Origin: Sulfurisphaera javensis
GTDB lineage: Archaea; Thermoproteota; Thermoprotei_A; Sulfolobales; Sulfolobaceae
Direction of reading: 5' to 3'
NCBI RefSeq assembly: GCF_041154675.1
Contig: NZ_AP031322.1
Location: forward strand, 744,001-808,000
DNA length: 64,000 nucleotides
Part shown: positions 29,280 through 41,021 of the stretch, piece by piece
Position numbering within the stretch: position 1 is the first letter of the stretch
Layout: every line of letters begins with the position of its first letter
The notes under the pieces: generated by a model
Database searches by the model: none
Told to the model about the DNA's origin: nothing
The model's input: only the letters and a program-made list of their open reading frames with translations
Made by a program: the position numbers and the translations under genes

Positions 29280-29579
29280 TTGTACTTGAAGGATGTCCTC
29301 TTTGCTTCAGAATTAAAAAGTCATGAAATAAGAAGTATGCTTTCTACTTTAACTAAATTATTGAGAGAAAACGAGTATAAAGATTTAGCTAAAGAGATAG
29401 AAGAGTTATCAAGAGAACATAGAGATAAACTAAAAGACCTTGTAGATTCTTATATTGATTCACATTATGAAGATATTGAGTATGATAAAACACAAGCTGA
29501 CGAATTGATAGAGTTGGTGGAAAAGATCATAAGTAAACTGGAAGAGGTAAGTAAACGTGCTAAGCTGGGTGAAGGATAG
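29280..29579 (+). CDS. HEPN-domain protein, N-terminally shortened
   Basis: A 99-residue frame that matches the C-terminal two thirds of the HEPN protein at 61343-61768 (ELKSHEIRSMLSTLTKLL against EFKSHEVRTLLSYLAKLL). About 40 N-terminal residues including the first HEPN helix are missing, and three residues are deleted near the new start. The frame opens with TTG after an in-frame TGA. A CTTTATATAG box lies at 29230-29240. It is probably a damaged toxin-like HEPN protein still linked to its nucleotidyltransferase partner. Confidence 0.55.
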   Translation: MYLKDVLFASELKSHEIRSMLSTLTKLLRENEYKDLAKEIEELSREHRDKLKDLVDSYIDSHYEDIEYDKTQADELIELVEKIISKLEEVSKRAKLGEG

Positions 29580-29901
29580 GTTTAAACATCTTTCTAGATG
29601 GGGAGAACATGCTAAAAATATAGCTAAGACTCCCAAAGAGATTTATCCTAATGCTGAGGTTTATGTTTTTCGTGGAGTTGCTGAAGATAGGATCACAGTA
29701 TTAAGTGATATAGATATATTAATCGTTTTTAATTATAAGTTAGAAGATAAAGAAATAATGAATTTAAGAAAGAGAATTTTCTTTAATGCTGTTGATAAAC
29801 ACGGTTTGCCCTTTGATTCACCAGTTAAACTTCATGTCGTTGATGATGATAAAGCTAAGTTATATTTTACAATTGCAAAGAAATTAATTAAGGTGGATTA
29901 A
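29557..29901 (+). CDS. MNT-type nucleotidyltransferase (HEPN partner)
   Basis: A 114-residue minimal nucleotidyltransferase of the HEPN/MNT toxin-antitoxin type. The catalytic pattern is FRGVAEDRITVLSDID: D51 and D53 are kept, but the first glycine of the G-G/S motif is R39, whereas the second copy in this window has G39. It starts with GTG at 29557 inside the HEPN gene, with GAGGT about 8 bases upstream. In known pairs this enzyme AMP-modifies and silences the HEPN toxin. The Arg change may weaken it. Confidence 0.65.
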   Translation: MLSWVKDRFKHLSRWGEHAKNIAKTPKEIYPNAEVYVFRGVAEDRITVLSDIDILIVFNYKLEDKEIMNLRKRIFFNAVDKHGLPFDSPVKLHVVDDDKAKLYFTIAKKLIKVD

Positions 29902-30333
29902 GTCCTCTTACATATATCATTAAATGAGAACAGTGCATCAATTGTCCCTTCGTTTAGGCACAAAGTTAAGAAAACTATAATTTCTATAAGAAGATACAAA
30001 GAAAAGATCATATAAATTAATACCAAAATAGAAATAATTTATACCACGGGTACTCTCCTAAACAAATAAGAAAGTAGATTTATTATAACTTTAAATCGTT
30101 ATACGTTAACGAAACGTTAGTAAGCCTATAAGTTTTTAATCCATCTTACATTGCCTAAAATAGCTCAAAATTCTCGAAATGAATCATACAAGTATGCAAA
30201 ATTTTTAACGAAAGATTAATTATTGAACGTTACTGTAACTCCTCCTTATCAATTAACTTTTTCCTAAAATTTAATTAATCTGTTCATAAATTAAAGATAG
30301 TAAAATTTTTAAACTTTAGGGAAACCCTAATAT
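29902..30333. other. Gene-free region before the NiCoT-like gene
   Basis: An AT-rich stretch of 432 bases. A short motif GGGTACTCTCCTAAA near 30050 recalls the GGTACT(C)TCC part of the dispersed repeat family at 13.7 and 60.2 kb. The right end holds the TATA box (TTTTTAAAC, about 30306-30314) and operator of the next gene. I see no ORF of note. Confidence 0.4.
30316..30330. promoter_or_regulatory. Inverted repeat before the NiCoT-like gene
   Basis: TTAGGG and CCCTAA arms with a three-base spacer lie between the TATA box and the ATG at 30334. The core equals that of the palindrome at 29082-29102, so one repressor may control both units. Confidence 0.55.
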
Positions 30334-31239
30334 ATGATGATAAGTATTTCTGAATTGCTAAACCCACCTGAAGGATTAAGTGTTGGAGAAATACTACTAA
30401 TATCTTTAATTCTAGGAATGTTACATGGTGCTACTCCAGATGAACATACATGGCCTATAACGTTTAGTTATGCAATTGGTAAATATAGTACAAAGGGAGG
30501 AATGAAAGCTGGTTTTCTATTCTCACTAGGATTTACTATTCAAAGAGCATTCTTAACTACTATAGGATTTATCGGATTAGCTGCAATATACAAGGAATAT
30601 AACTTGGATGGGCCAGTCTATTTCGTTGTAGGTATAGTTATGGCTATTGCAGGTTCATATATCTTGAAAGGAAAATATTTACATTTACCAATAGACAAAC
30701 TCTTACATGGAAATATTCATGAGGAAGAAGAAAATCAATTAAGAGATGTTCCATTAAAGATGACTATAGTTCATGGTTTAATAGCAGGTTTTGGTTTTGG
30801 GGCATATGCAAGTATAATTACTTTTGTCCTAGCACCACAAATGCCGAGTATATGGTATGCTCCATTACCAGGAGCATTATTTGGAATAGGTACTATGATA
30901 ATGCAAATCATATTCGGAGCATTATTTGCAAATATAATGAAAGTGAAGAAAATGACAGAACAAGAAATAACCTATATTGCTAGGAGGACTGCAGGTAGGA
31001 CATTATATTATGGTGGTCTAGTCTTTGTGATTGCCGGATTAGCAATAATTGCTTTTCCCTTTATCGATAATTGGGCAATATCAACTGGAAATCCTATTCC
31101 TAACTTAGATGCAATAGATATAGGCTTTCTACTTGTAGTTACTGTAGTAGGATTAATAGGGCTTACAAGTATTATATCATCATATAGGGAGGTTATGAAA
31201 AGAAAAAGCAAGGAAGTTAAGGGAGAAGTTCAAAGATAA
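30334..31239 (+). CDS. NiCoT-like nickel/cobalt transporter (putative)
   Basis: A 301-residue membrane protein with about seven helices. The first helix carries HGATPDEHTWP, close to the HX4DH metal-selectivity motif of NiCoT and UreH-like transporters but with an extra residue (HX4DEH). A histidine/acidic loop (LHGNIHEEEEN) follows near residue 130. It may move Ni2+ or Co2+; direction is unknown. ATG 30334 fits a leaderless start from the TATA box about 25 bases upstream, with the operator between them. Confidence 0.6.
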   Translation: MMISISELLNPPEGLSVGEILLISLILGMLHGATPDEHTWPITFSYAIGKYSTKGGMKAGFLFSLGFTIQRAFLTTIGFIGLAAIYKEYNLDGPVYFVVGIVMAIAGSYILKGKYLHLPIDKLLHGNIHEEEENQLRDVPLKMTIVHGLIAGFGFGAYASIITFVLAPQMPSIWYAPLPGALFGIGTMIMQIIFGALFANIMKVKKMTEQEITYIARRTAGRTLYYGGLVFVIAGLAIIAFPFIDNWAISTGNPIPNLDAIDIGFLLVVTVVGLIGLTSIISSYREVMKRKSKEVKGEVQR

Positions 31240-31251
31240 ATTTTTTATGTA

Positions 31252-34212
31252 TTATTTAAATCTCTTTTTGCTTATTATTACAATTGCTGTTACTATTGTC
31301 AGTAAAGTGGAAATAATATTAAGCAAATTAAGTTTAAGTACTATTTTTTCATTTACTGGTGATTCAACTGTTATCGTTGCATTATTGTTAGTAGTATATG
31401 TTCCTATCCATTTTGCTGAATAATAAAACGGAACAACCTCATATAACGTTATTTTGCTTCCTTTAAACGCCCAAAATGTCTTTCCGTTAATGTTAACTAA
31501 ATATTGTTGTAAATAATAGACTGTAATATTTAACGGAGATTTAACACTAATGTTTAATGATGGAGTTGCATTATATATGGCGTATCTAGTTGTGGAGTTA
31601 ATATAATATGTAATGTTTATAATCCTTATAATGTCATATTCGTTATACCAACCTGTTAATAAACTCTCATTTGTATTGTTTACAAATGCGTGAACTGGAA
31701 GGTTTGACTTAACAGTGATAAGATACTGTATTCCCCACTTAGCATAGTACGTAAAACTTTTATTTATTGTTAGATTTTCTGGGTTAAGCAAGGCGTATCT
31801 CTCTTCAGTTGAAATCATCTTATATTGGAATGGTATTTCAATTCTCTCAGAATTATTAAACCAACCATTATTAAGTGTAATTTGTTTTCCATTTACTATT
31901 CCAACTAATGGGAAGGATGAATTAAAGAATATATAGTATTGCATGATTTTTAGAAAAGTTATGTTATAGGGCTGTGTTACTATAAACTTAATGTCTGAAG
32001 GTATATACATTATCCTTTGCGTTATAGAGATATATTTAAAGTAAGTCTGATTCAACGTAATTAAGGAATATATGTTATACCAATTTGATGTAAAGTTTTC
32101 TTTACTGCCATTTAATTCACCTATAACACTCATTTCAAAATAAACGTAAAACTGGACAGTAGCATTGATTATGATTTTCTTAGGAGAATTTACAATAATT
32201 ATTATTGGTGTTTTATTATAAATATAAATTCTTTCAAATTTTCCAACATATTGCGTATTTTGAGTTATTTCAATTTTTTCAGATTCATTATACCAACCAG
32301 TATTAAATACAAAAGTTTTTCCATTAATTGTAGCATTTACAGGGAAGCTAACTTGAATAAGATATTGTGTTAGCCAATTAGCAGTATAATTAAATGATGA
32401 CGTAACAGTAATATTAATTGGGTTTAATAGAACTTCCCTTTGTCCATAAGAAACATTATAAATCTGGTAAAATATGACAATTCTTAAACTCTCATTGTAC
32501 CAACCAGAACTCAAGTTTATAATATTATTATTAATTTTAGCTAGTAAAGGATATTCGGTTGTTATGTTAACAAAATATTGTGTTAACCATTTAGCAGTAT
32601 AATTAATGGGAGAAAGTATTTGAAAAGAAGTTGGATTCAGTAAAATTTCTCTTTGAAAGGAATTAATATAATAAGTTTGCTTAGGAATATTTACAACACA
32701 TGATGCATTAAACCAATTTGAAAATAAGGTCAATTTATGTCCGTTAATAAATGCATATAATGGATAGGCCGAATTTATCTCAACATAGTATTGTAATACT
32801 TGGTTAACATAAATACTAACATTTTGAGTAATTTGGATATAAGTTACGTTGGGGTACAATGCGTATCTTTCTAAAGAAGAGATATAAGTATAGTTCACTG
32901 GTGGAAGTAAAATTATAGTACCATAGTAATAAAATCCACTTCTCACTAACATTAGAGTTCCATTGACTAATCCCCACATAGGTATATTTATATAAAGAAA
33001 TAATTTCTTTGGCTGAATTTTATAATGGACAACTAAAAGATAATAGTTATTGGTTAAAGAAAACGTTGTTTCAGTTGTATTATATTCTTGATTTGAATAA
33101 GGTTCAATTACTGTAACCATGTATGGAGTAATAAAATAGTTTTGCTTCACTATCGGGTAAATAATTACTGAAAGACTACTTGGAGAGGTAAACGAAATAT
33201 AACATGAAAGCCCATAATGATCTGAAGGATCATAGTTCTTTAACATATTATAGGAAAAATTATATCCATTAATATTATAGGTTGAGTTGGCTATAACAGT
33301 AACCTCAGTCCAACCTGGAATAAGAGGAGTAAAGAAACTTGTTAAAAATGTAGGATTAGGAGTGCCAAGGGTAATCTGAACAAATCCCTTATTACCCAAA
33401 GATGCTTGTAAATTAGTTGCTGATTCTTCAGTATCAAAACCATAATCGTAAACTTGTGGAAAAGGTGAATATAAGTTAGGTTGAACCTCATAAAATATAC
33501 CTAAAAGCGAGTCCATCTCTGAAAATGATGCCGATCCTCCGTTTCCACTACCTCCCCATACTAGTTCAATGCTATACGGTAATCCAGCACCTGTATAAGA
33601 GGAGGAAATGCAGATTGTTGCTGACTGTAGATTCTGAACTTGAATAGTAACTTCATCATATGGTGTACTTGTGGGATTAGATGGCGTTCCATATCCAATT
33701 GTGATAGTTAAATAAGATGTTGAGTAGGACAAAGAGATAAACAGTATGTAAGTTAAATGTGTTGAGTAGTATTGTGGCGAAGTAGAATAAGAGTAGTAAG
33801 TTACTACATGGCCATTTATATTGGTAGAATACACATTCCCATTTCCGTGTATAAGATTTGAAGAAATATTAGCGTAAGAATATGTGAAATTCCATATTTC
33901 ATCATTAAAGTAAATTTGATTATTATTAAATTCAATAATATTCTGTACCCAATAATCATATATTTGTCCAAAGTAGTTAGTAGCCTTAATAACTGCATTA
34001 AATTGTAATGAGGCAGAAGATGTATCAATACTGGAGATATTAACATAACCTAATACTTCGTTTGTGCTTATTGGGGTAGAAGATATACTAGATACTCCTA
34101 TAGCATATTTATTTGATGGAATATATCTTGGTTCAGCAGTTAATTGAGTTGAGTAACTAATTGGGATTAATGACATTAAGATAAGAATCAAGAATAGCAA
34201 ATGAATTTTCAT
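31252..34212 (-). CDS. Thermopsin-like protein with beta-repeat stalk
   Basis: A 986-residue surface protein with a signal peptide (residues 1-21), a thermopsin-family (A5 acid protease) domain at about 25-360 (YWVQNIIEFN, EIWNFTYSY), then an array of about eight repeats of 65-80 residues, and a C-terminal membrane helix with a basic end. Repeats carry SGWYNES, TGWYNES, NGWFNNS-like turns and NYTAxW ends. Thermopsin itself is near 340 residues, so this is much extended. It is probably a cell-surface protease or adhesin held away from the membrane. Many N-x-S/T sites suggest glycosylation. Confidence 0.65.
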   Translation of the reverse strand: MKIHLLFLILILMSLIPISYSTQLTAEPRYIPSNKYAIGVSSISSTPISTNEVLGYVNISSIDTSSASLQFNAVIKATNYFGQIYDYWVQNIIEFNNNQIYFNDEIWNFTYSYANISSNLIHGNGNVYSTNINGHVVTYYSYSTSPQYYSTHLTYILFISLSYSTSYLTITIGYGTPSNPTSTPYDEVTIQVQNLQSATICISSSYTGAGLPYSIELVWGGSGNGGSASFSEMDSLLGIFYEVQPNLYSPFPQVYDYGFDTEESATNLQASLGNKGFVQITLGTPNPTFLTSFFTPLIPGWTEVTVIANSTYNINGYNFSYNMLKNYDPSDHYGLSCYISFTSPSSLSVIIYPIVKQNYFITPYMVTVIEPYSNQEYNTTETTFSLTNNYYLLVVHYKIQPKKLFLYINIPMWGLVNGTLMLVRSGFYYYGTIILLPPVNYTYISSLERYALYPNVTYIQITQNVSIYVNQVLQYYVEINSAYPLYAFINGHKLTLFSNWFNASCVVNIPKQTYYINSFQREILLNPTSFQILSPINYTAKWLTQYFVNITTEYPLLAKINNNIINLSSGWYNESLRIVIFYQIYNVSYGQREVLLNPINITVTSSFNYTANWLTQYLIQVSFPVNATINGKTFVFNTGWYNESEKIEITQNTQYVGKFERIYIYNKTPIIIIVNSPKKIIINATVQFYVYFEMSVIGELNGSKENFTSNWYNIYSLITLNQTYFKYISITQRIMYIPSDIKFIVTQPYNITFLKIMQYYIFFNSSFPLVGIVNGKQITLNNGWFNNSERIEIPFQYKMISTEERYALLNPENLTINKSFTYYAKWGIQYLITVKSNLPVHAFVNNTNESLLTGWYNEYDIIRIINITYYINSTTRYAIYNATPSLNISVKSPLNITVYYLQQYLVNINGKTFWAFKGSKITLYEVVPFYYSAKWIGTYTTNNNATITVESPVNEKIVLKLNLLNIISTLLTIVTAIVIISKKRFK

Positions 34213-34243
34213 ATATAAACCTTGAAATTGATATTTTTAAACT

Positions 34244-34381
34244 TTACACTACTAGAAGAATTAAGGATAGTATTGCGAGGAATAACAGAAGAAAAATAAA
34301 TGCAAACAGAATAACATCACTAACTAATGGTTTTAAATATAGAGTAAAAGTTAATAGTCTTAGAATTAATGCTGGTAACAT
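34244..34381 (-). CDS. 45-residue membrane protein
   Basis: A small frame (start MLPALILRLLTF) with a long hydrophobic helix at residues 24-45. A TTTAAGC box at 34402-34410 lies about 25 bases before the ATG at 34381, as for a leaderless gene. It sits between the thermopsin-like gene and an amino-acid permease. No family is known. Compositional bias makes it uncertain. Confidence 0.4.
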   Translation of the reverse strand: MLPALILRLLTFTLYLKPLVSDVILFAFIFLLLFLAILSLILLVV

Positions 34382-34413
34382 ATAAAAATATAAAAAAGAA
34401 TAGCTTAAATATT

Positions 34414-36357
34414 TTATATGTTGCTTTCTTTTGTCTCTTCAAGTATCTCTTCAATTGCTTGTGTTCTAAATCCACTATTTACGGCCCAGAAATAGAATAA
34501 TAATATTATGAGTGCAGCTACTACTGTATCCAATGGGAATGGTATAACTGTGTCTAAGCCAAATCCTCCAAAGTATGACAATACATATATAGCAATAATG
34601 AAAAATATTAACCACCAACCAGCATTTATCTCTTTCTTTACATCTCCACTTACATTTCCAAGGAGAAATAACACGTTAGCAGCTAACATTCCTAGTATTC
34701 CTAATATGTAGATGGCAAAAGCAAGATTATTAGCTACTGATAATCCACTTGTTGCATTAAATAATCCAAAAGCTAATAACAAATCAGCTACAAGATCTAA
34801 TACTCCAATTATTGATGCATATGTTCTATTTACTCCTAACATCTTGCTAGCATAGAATGCAAAGAATAAGGGCAATCCAAGGAAAATTCCAGTAAAGACG
34901 TAGAAAAGTACAGCAAAACTGGACCAATATACTATTAATCCAGATGCTAAGGTAGCTATAGGTGCTATTATTGCTGCAGCTGGAAGTTTAAAAGGCCTAT
35001 TTAATTCTGGTGCATGTTTTCTAAGTACAGCTAGACTTATTCCTCCCATAATGTAAGTTAATACAGTAGCTGACGATATGAAGCCAACTAATGCATACCA
35101 TGATGGGAATGGTAATAAGAATATAGCTCCAATAATTAAAGATGCAATTAATGAAAATGTAGGTATTCTTGTTTTTCCTATTTTAAGGAATATCTCTGGT
35201 AAATAACCATTACTTGCAAATGCGTAAATAGTTCTTGTAGAAGTTCCGGTATAGATCCATCCAGTTCCTGATGGGGAGATTATGGCATCAATAACAAGTA
35301 TTATTCCCCATATCGAGAAGAATGCTAATATTGGACCAGCAACTGGAGCAATTTGTAACAATATCAAGAAGGGTGCTGAAGAAATAGCAACACCAGAAGA
35401 TGTTACAGCATTGCCTAGTGCTGTCCAATTACCTGGAGTAACAGGGACTAAAGTTCCAGATTCGTTTAGATATAATTTATTCCAATCTATCCCTCCTACG
35501 AATGCAACTTGAAGTAAAGTATATAATGCTAATGCAATAAGTAAAGATCCTATTACAGCAAATGGGATATCTTTCTGTGGATTTCTTCCTTCTCCACCGT
35601 ACTCAACAGCTTGCCTAAAGCCTAAATATGAGAATATTACTCCAGTAGTAGGTATAGCAAAAAGAACTGCGTTAAATCCATAAATTCCTGAAGGACCTTT
35701 AGCTACGTACTGAGGTGCTGGGAAGAAACCTGTAACTGTAAAGTTAGAGGGATGAAAATCAAAAGCTAAGATTATGAGCACTGTTAAAGTTGGAATAAGT
35801 AATTTCCACCATCCAGCACCATGAGTAACTTTACCTAAAACATTTACGCCGAAATAATTTAAGAAAAAGAAGATAAGCAGTAATGCTATCGCTAATCCAA
35901 TACCTTCTCCAGTTAATAAAGTTACTGGAGCACCATTGAAGTACCCAGTATAACTCAATGAAGGAACGTAGGATGCTACATAGGTTACAACAGCTTCAGC
36001 CTCTATGGCGGGTACTGAGGCAGCTGAAAGGAAATAAGCCCAAGTTATTAAATATCCAACAAGCCCTCCGTGAGTATAGTGTGGATACCTAGTAATTCCA
36101 CCACTTTTAGGAATAGCAGCCCCTATTTCAGCATAAGAAAGTCCAACAAATAAAACTAGAATACCAGCAACAATCCAGCTTAAAACTGCTGAGCCTCCTG
36201 CATATTCTGCTGTACCTAATGATGCAAATAGCCATCCAGAACCAATAATTCCCCCTAGAGATAAATATAGTAATTCAAATTTACCTAATGATTTTCTTAA
36301 TTGTTTATCAGATGAAATGCCTAGATCTTTTGCACCTTTAGTTTCTCTTCCAGCCAT
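34414..36357 (-). CDS. APC-family amino acid permease
   Basis: A 647-residue permease, longer than usual because of extra C-terminal helices. The N-terminal region has the superfamily pattern (YLSLGGIIGSGWLFA, PKSGGITRYPHY), followed by about 14 hydrophobic segments and a charged C-terminus (EEILEETKESNI). ATG 36357 is chosen over the TTG three bases upstream; CTTTATAAATATT lies about 25 bases before it. It probably imports amino acids, fitting the neighbouring protease. Confidence 0.83.
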   Translation of the reverse strand: MAGRETKGAKDLGISSDKQLRKSLGKFELLYLSLGGIIGSGWLFASLGTAEYAGGSAVLSWIVAGILVLFVGLSYAEIGAAIPKSGGITRYPHYTHGGLVGYLITWAYFLSAASVPAIEAEAVVTYVASYVPSLSYTGYFNGAPVTLLTGEGIGLAIALLLIFFFLNYFGVNVLGKVTHGAGWWKLLIPTLTVLIILAFDFHPSNFTVTGFFPAPQYVAKGPSGIYGFNAVLFAIPTTGVIFSYLGFRQAVEYGGEGRNPQKDIPFAVIGSLLIALALYTLLQVAFVGGIDWNKLYLNESGTLVPVTPGNWTALGNAVTSSGVAISSAPFLILLQIAPVAGPILAFFSIWGIILVIDAIISPSGTGWIYTGTSTRTIYAFASNGYLPEIFLKIGKTRIPTFSLIASLIIGAIFLLPFPSWYALVGFISSATVLTYIMGGISLAVLRKHAPELNRPFKLPAAAIIAPIATLASGLIVYWSSFAVLFYVFTGIFLGLPLFFAFYASKMLGVNRTYASIIGVLDLVADLLLAFGLFNATSGLSVANNLAFAIYILGILGMLAANVLFLLGNVSGDVKKEINAGWWLIFFIIAIYVLSYFGGFGLDTVIPFPLDTVVAALIILLFYFWAVNSGFRTQAIEEILEETKESNI

Positions 36358-36390
36358 CAAAATATATAGTTCTAAATACTTTATAAATAT

Positions 36391-36407
36391 TCATGTACTA
36401 AACATGA
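36391..36407. promoter_or_regulatory. Inverted repeat upstream of permease TATA box
   Basis: TCATGT and ACATGA arms separated by five bases lie just upstream of the TATA box of the permease gene, where archaeal activators or repressors often bind. The arms are short, so this could be chance. Confidence 0.3.
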
Positions 36408-36490
36408 TAAATTATGTAGATTTAAAAAAGATAGAGAGTTTTAAGTAAACTATAATTTTTGATTTTAAATGTTTGGCTAAAAACATTTCA

Positions 36491-38011
36491 TTACAAGTAT
36501 TCCCAAACCCCTTTCCCACGATAATTATATACAATAGTTTTGTATGCTGTAACGTTTTCTATTGTATATCCTATACCTTCTCTTCCTATACCAGAATCTT
36601 TTCTTCCACCAAATGGGAAGTATCCAATACCATGTTTAGGATATTCATTAACATAAATAGCACCAACTTCTAACATTCTTATAGCCTTTCTAATTTTAGT
36701 AATATCATTTCCAAATATTGCAGCATCTAAACCATATCTTCTTCCATTACTTAATTCTATCGCCTCATCAATGTTATTAACTTTAGTTATTACAGCAACC
36801 GACAAGAATACCTCCTTTTTATAAAGATAAAGATCTTTAATTCTCTCTTTTCCAATTTCAATTAGTGTGGGTTCAATATACGTAGGGCCGAGTCTTTTTC
36901 CTCCATAAAGTACAATTCCACCTTTGTCAATAGCATCTTTTACAGCATATTCAAACTCATCAACAGTCCTAGAATCAATAATAGGTCCCATATTAACGTC
37001 TGGCTGTCTAGGATCACCAACCTTTACCTTCTTTAACTCTTCTACAATATTAGCTTTTAGCTCTTCATAAATCTTTGGCTCAGCAAATATGAACTTTATT
37101 GAATCGCATCTTTGACCAGAGTAGCTCGTTATTCCAGTTACAATTTTTTGTGCGGTTGTTTTAGGATCAGCATCATCTAAAACAATTGCAGGGTCTCCTC
37201 CACCTAACTCCATAACATATTGCTTTAATCCACCCACCTTCATTACATGATCCCCAGTTTCGGTACTTCCAGTTAAGGAAATCACTGAAATTCTCTTATC
37301 TGAAACTATCTTATCCATTTCACGCCCTGGAACTGTAATTATAGCTAATGCTTCTTTTGGAAATCCAGCTATTTCTAATAATTTTGCTAACATAATTGCT
37401 GGTAATGGAGTGGCCGATGCTGGTTTTAATACAAATGCGTTACCTGCAACAGTAGTATAAACAAGTTTGTTAACAATATCAAATAAAGGATAATTAAAGG
37501 GAGTTATTGCTAAAACAACTCCTAAAGGTTCTCTCCTTATTATCGCTTCTGCTTCAAGGCTTTCACTACTCCAATCTCCTGGGACGTATTCTCCATAAAG
37601 CTTTCTAACATCGAGATCGGCTCTAATTAACCTTTCAATTGCTGCATTTACTTCTCCTTCAGCAGCACTCTTAGTTTTACCATTTCCAATCATTAAGACT
37701 TCAACAAAATCTTCCCTATACTTATCGATTAAATCAGCTAATGTATGATATACTTTAAGCCTCCTCTCTCCTGGCATATCCCTAATTGCCCATCTTCCTT
37801 TTTTATATAAGGTAGAAAGAACATTGTCTACCATCTCATAGTTCAATTTAGGAACTCTGGCATAAACAGTTAGATCAATGGGAGATTTTATTTCTTCAAC
37901 GTCTTTTGATGAGACCCATTCGCCAGCTAAATATGTTTTAAAAATTGGTATGCCATCTGGATCTACAGTATATATATCTTTAAATCCACTTAGCTCTTTT
38001 AGTGAAACCAT
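36491..38011 (-). CDS. gapN: Non-phosphorylating glyceraldehyde-3-phosphate dehydrogenase
   Basis: A 506-residue aldehyde dehydrogenase that oxidises glyceraldehyde 3-phosphate straight to 3-phosphoglycerate with NAD(P)+. Catalytic residues are visible: N172 in TPFNYP, E268 in MELGGGDP and C302 in SGQRCDS; the nucleotide motif is SLTGSTETG. It is the third gene of a cluster with KDG aldolase and KDG kinase, the arrangement known for the semi-phosphorylated Entner-Doudoroff branch in Sulfolobales. It starts at ATG 38011, 24 bases after the kinase stop. Confidence 0.92.
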   Translation of the reverse strand: MVSLKELSGFKDIYTVDPDGIPIFKTYLAGEWVSSKDVEEIKSPIDLTVYARVPKLNYEMVDNVLSTLYKKGRWAIRDMPGERRLKVYHTLADLIDKYREDFVEVLMIGNGKTKSAAEGEVNAAIERLIRADLDVRKLYGEYVPGDWSSESLEAEAIIRREPLGVVLAITPFNYPLFDIVNKLVYTTVAGNAFVLKPASATPLPAIMLAKLLEIAGFPKEALAIITVPGREMDKIVSDKRISVISLTGSTETGDHVMKVGGLKQYVMELGGGDPAIVLDDADPKTTAQKIVTGITSYSGQRCDSIKFIFAEPKIYEELKANIVEELKKVKVGDPRQPDVNMGPIIDSRTVDEFEYAVKDAIDKGGIVLYGGKRLGPTYIEPTLIEIGKERIKDLYLYKKEVFLSVAVITKVNNIDEAIELSNGRRYGLDAAIFGNDITKIRKAIRMLEVGAIYVNEYPKHGIGYFPFGGRKDSGIGREGIGYTIENVTAYKTIVYNYRGKGVWEYL

Positions 38012-38035
38012 ATATTATTCTCTCTCTTTACATTT

Positions 38036-39884
<1,849 letters not shown>

Positions 39885-39922
39885 ACTTAAATTTTAGTAC
39901 AGTTATTAAAATACCTAATCAA

Positions 39923-40732
39923 ATGAATAAGTACTACCTTATTCTGGTCTTTGGTGGGATAAGTTTTGGCACTGCTTCAATCTTTATAAAGCTTTCTGGG
40001 ATGACTCCCTCAGCCTTAGCCTTCTTTAGATTCTTTGTAGCTGGCTTGATACTTTCACTTTTTTCAAGTATCAATCCGAGAAAAATTCTAAAATATTCTC
40101 TCTTTGGCTTTCTTCTAGCCCTACACATGATAACTTTTATTATTAGTGTTTACAAAACTACAATAATTGATGCTACAGTATTGGTATCAACTTCTCCTTT
40201 CTTTGTAATTTTACTTTCTAGATTTACAAAATTTAAAAACACTATTAAGGACGTTATTGGAAGCATAATAGGTTTTTTAGGAGTTATCTTGATAAATTAC
40301 CCCCTCGAGATCGGGTATTTAATAGGTAACGTGATAGCAATTATTTCAGCCTTTCTAATAGCCCTATACACAACTTTTCTAAGCAATGTTAATGAAGAGC
40401 CTCTTTTATTAACTTCATCAATTTATCTTTCATCTTCAATCTTTACCTTTCCAATATTCCTAATTCAAGGATTTGGAAAAGTTAATGAAATTTCAATCTT
40501 ATCTCTTCTGGGTTTAATCTTCTTACCAACGTTAATTGGACACACTTCAATAATAGTAGCCTCTGGTAAAGTAAAACCACAACATATAGAAATAATCGGT
40601 CTTTTAGAGCCAGTCTCAGCATCAATTTTAGCTGTTTTTATATTTAATGAAATTCCTACATTATTTCAGATCATAGGTTCGGCATTAGTTCTATTAGCTG
40701 TACTTTACATTTTGCTAAGTTCTTCGAGGTAA
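39923..40732 (+). CDS. EamA/DMT-family transporter
   Basis: A 269-residue protein with ten hydrophobic segments in two EamA repeats (SFGTASIFIKLSG near the start; IIGLLEPVSASILAVFIF near the end). The family exports metabolites such as amino acids or sugar derivatives. I start at ATG 39923 (MNKYYLILVF); the frame to 39866 would overlap the divergent aldolase gene. The position next to the sugar-acid operon may hint at substrate, but this is weak. Confidence 0.8.
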   Translation: MNKYYLILVFGGISFGTASIFIKLSGMTPSALAFFRFFVAGLILSLFSSINPRKILKYSLFGFLLALHMITFIISVYKTTIIDATVLVSTSPFFVILLSRFTKFKNTIKDVIGSIIGFLGVILINYPLEIGYLIGNVIAIISAFLIALYTTFLSNVNEEPLLLTSSIYLSSSIFTFPIFLIQGFGKVNEISILSLLGLIFLPTLIGHTSIIVASGKVKPQHIEIIGLLEPVSASILAVFIFNEIPTLFQIIGSALVLLAVLYILLSSSR

Positions 40733-41021
40733 GATTTTTCTTTAATAAGCATTTGCATAATCTGAATGAAAGTGTCAATAACAGTGAGATAATGAAATAC
40801 TTATTAGAGTGAGTAGTATAAGAGAGTACTTGTACCAGAGTTTGTAGCTTTTTAACGACACTTATGTGCAAAATTTTAAATTGAAGATTTATTACTGAAT
40901 TTTATGAACGCTCGAGAAGATGATTAGAGTTATTATATCAGTAATCTTATATTTTTTAATAAGTAATTAAAAATGTGGAATGCATAGGACTTGAGAATAA
41001 TAATGAAAAAGGGCCTCAATT

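Noticed and set aside
29082-30330. NikR-type operator before the NiCoT-like gene
   Set aside because: The known NikR half-sites (GTATGA/TCATAC, widely spaced) are not present; the palindrome is of another kind.
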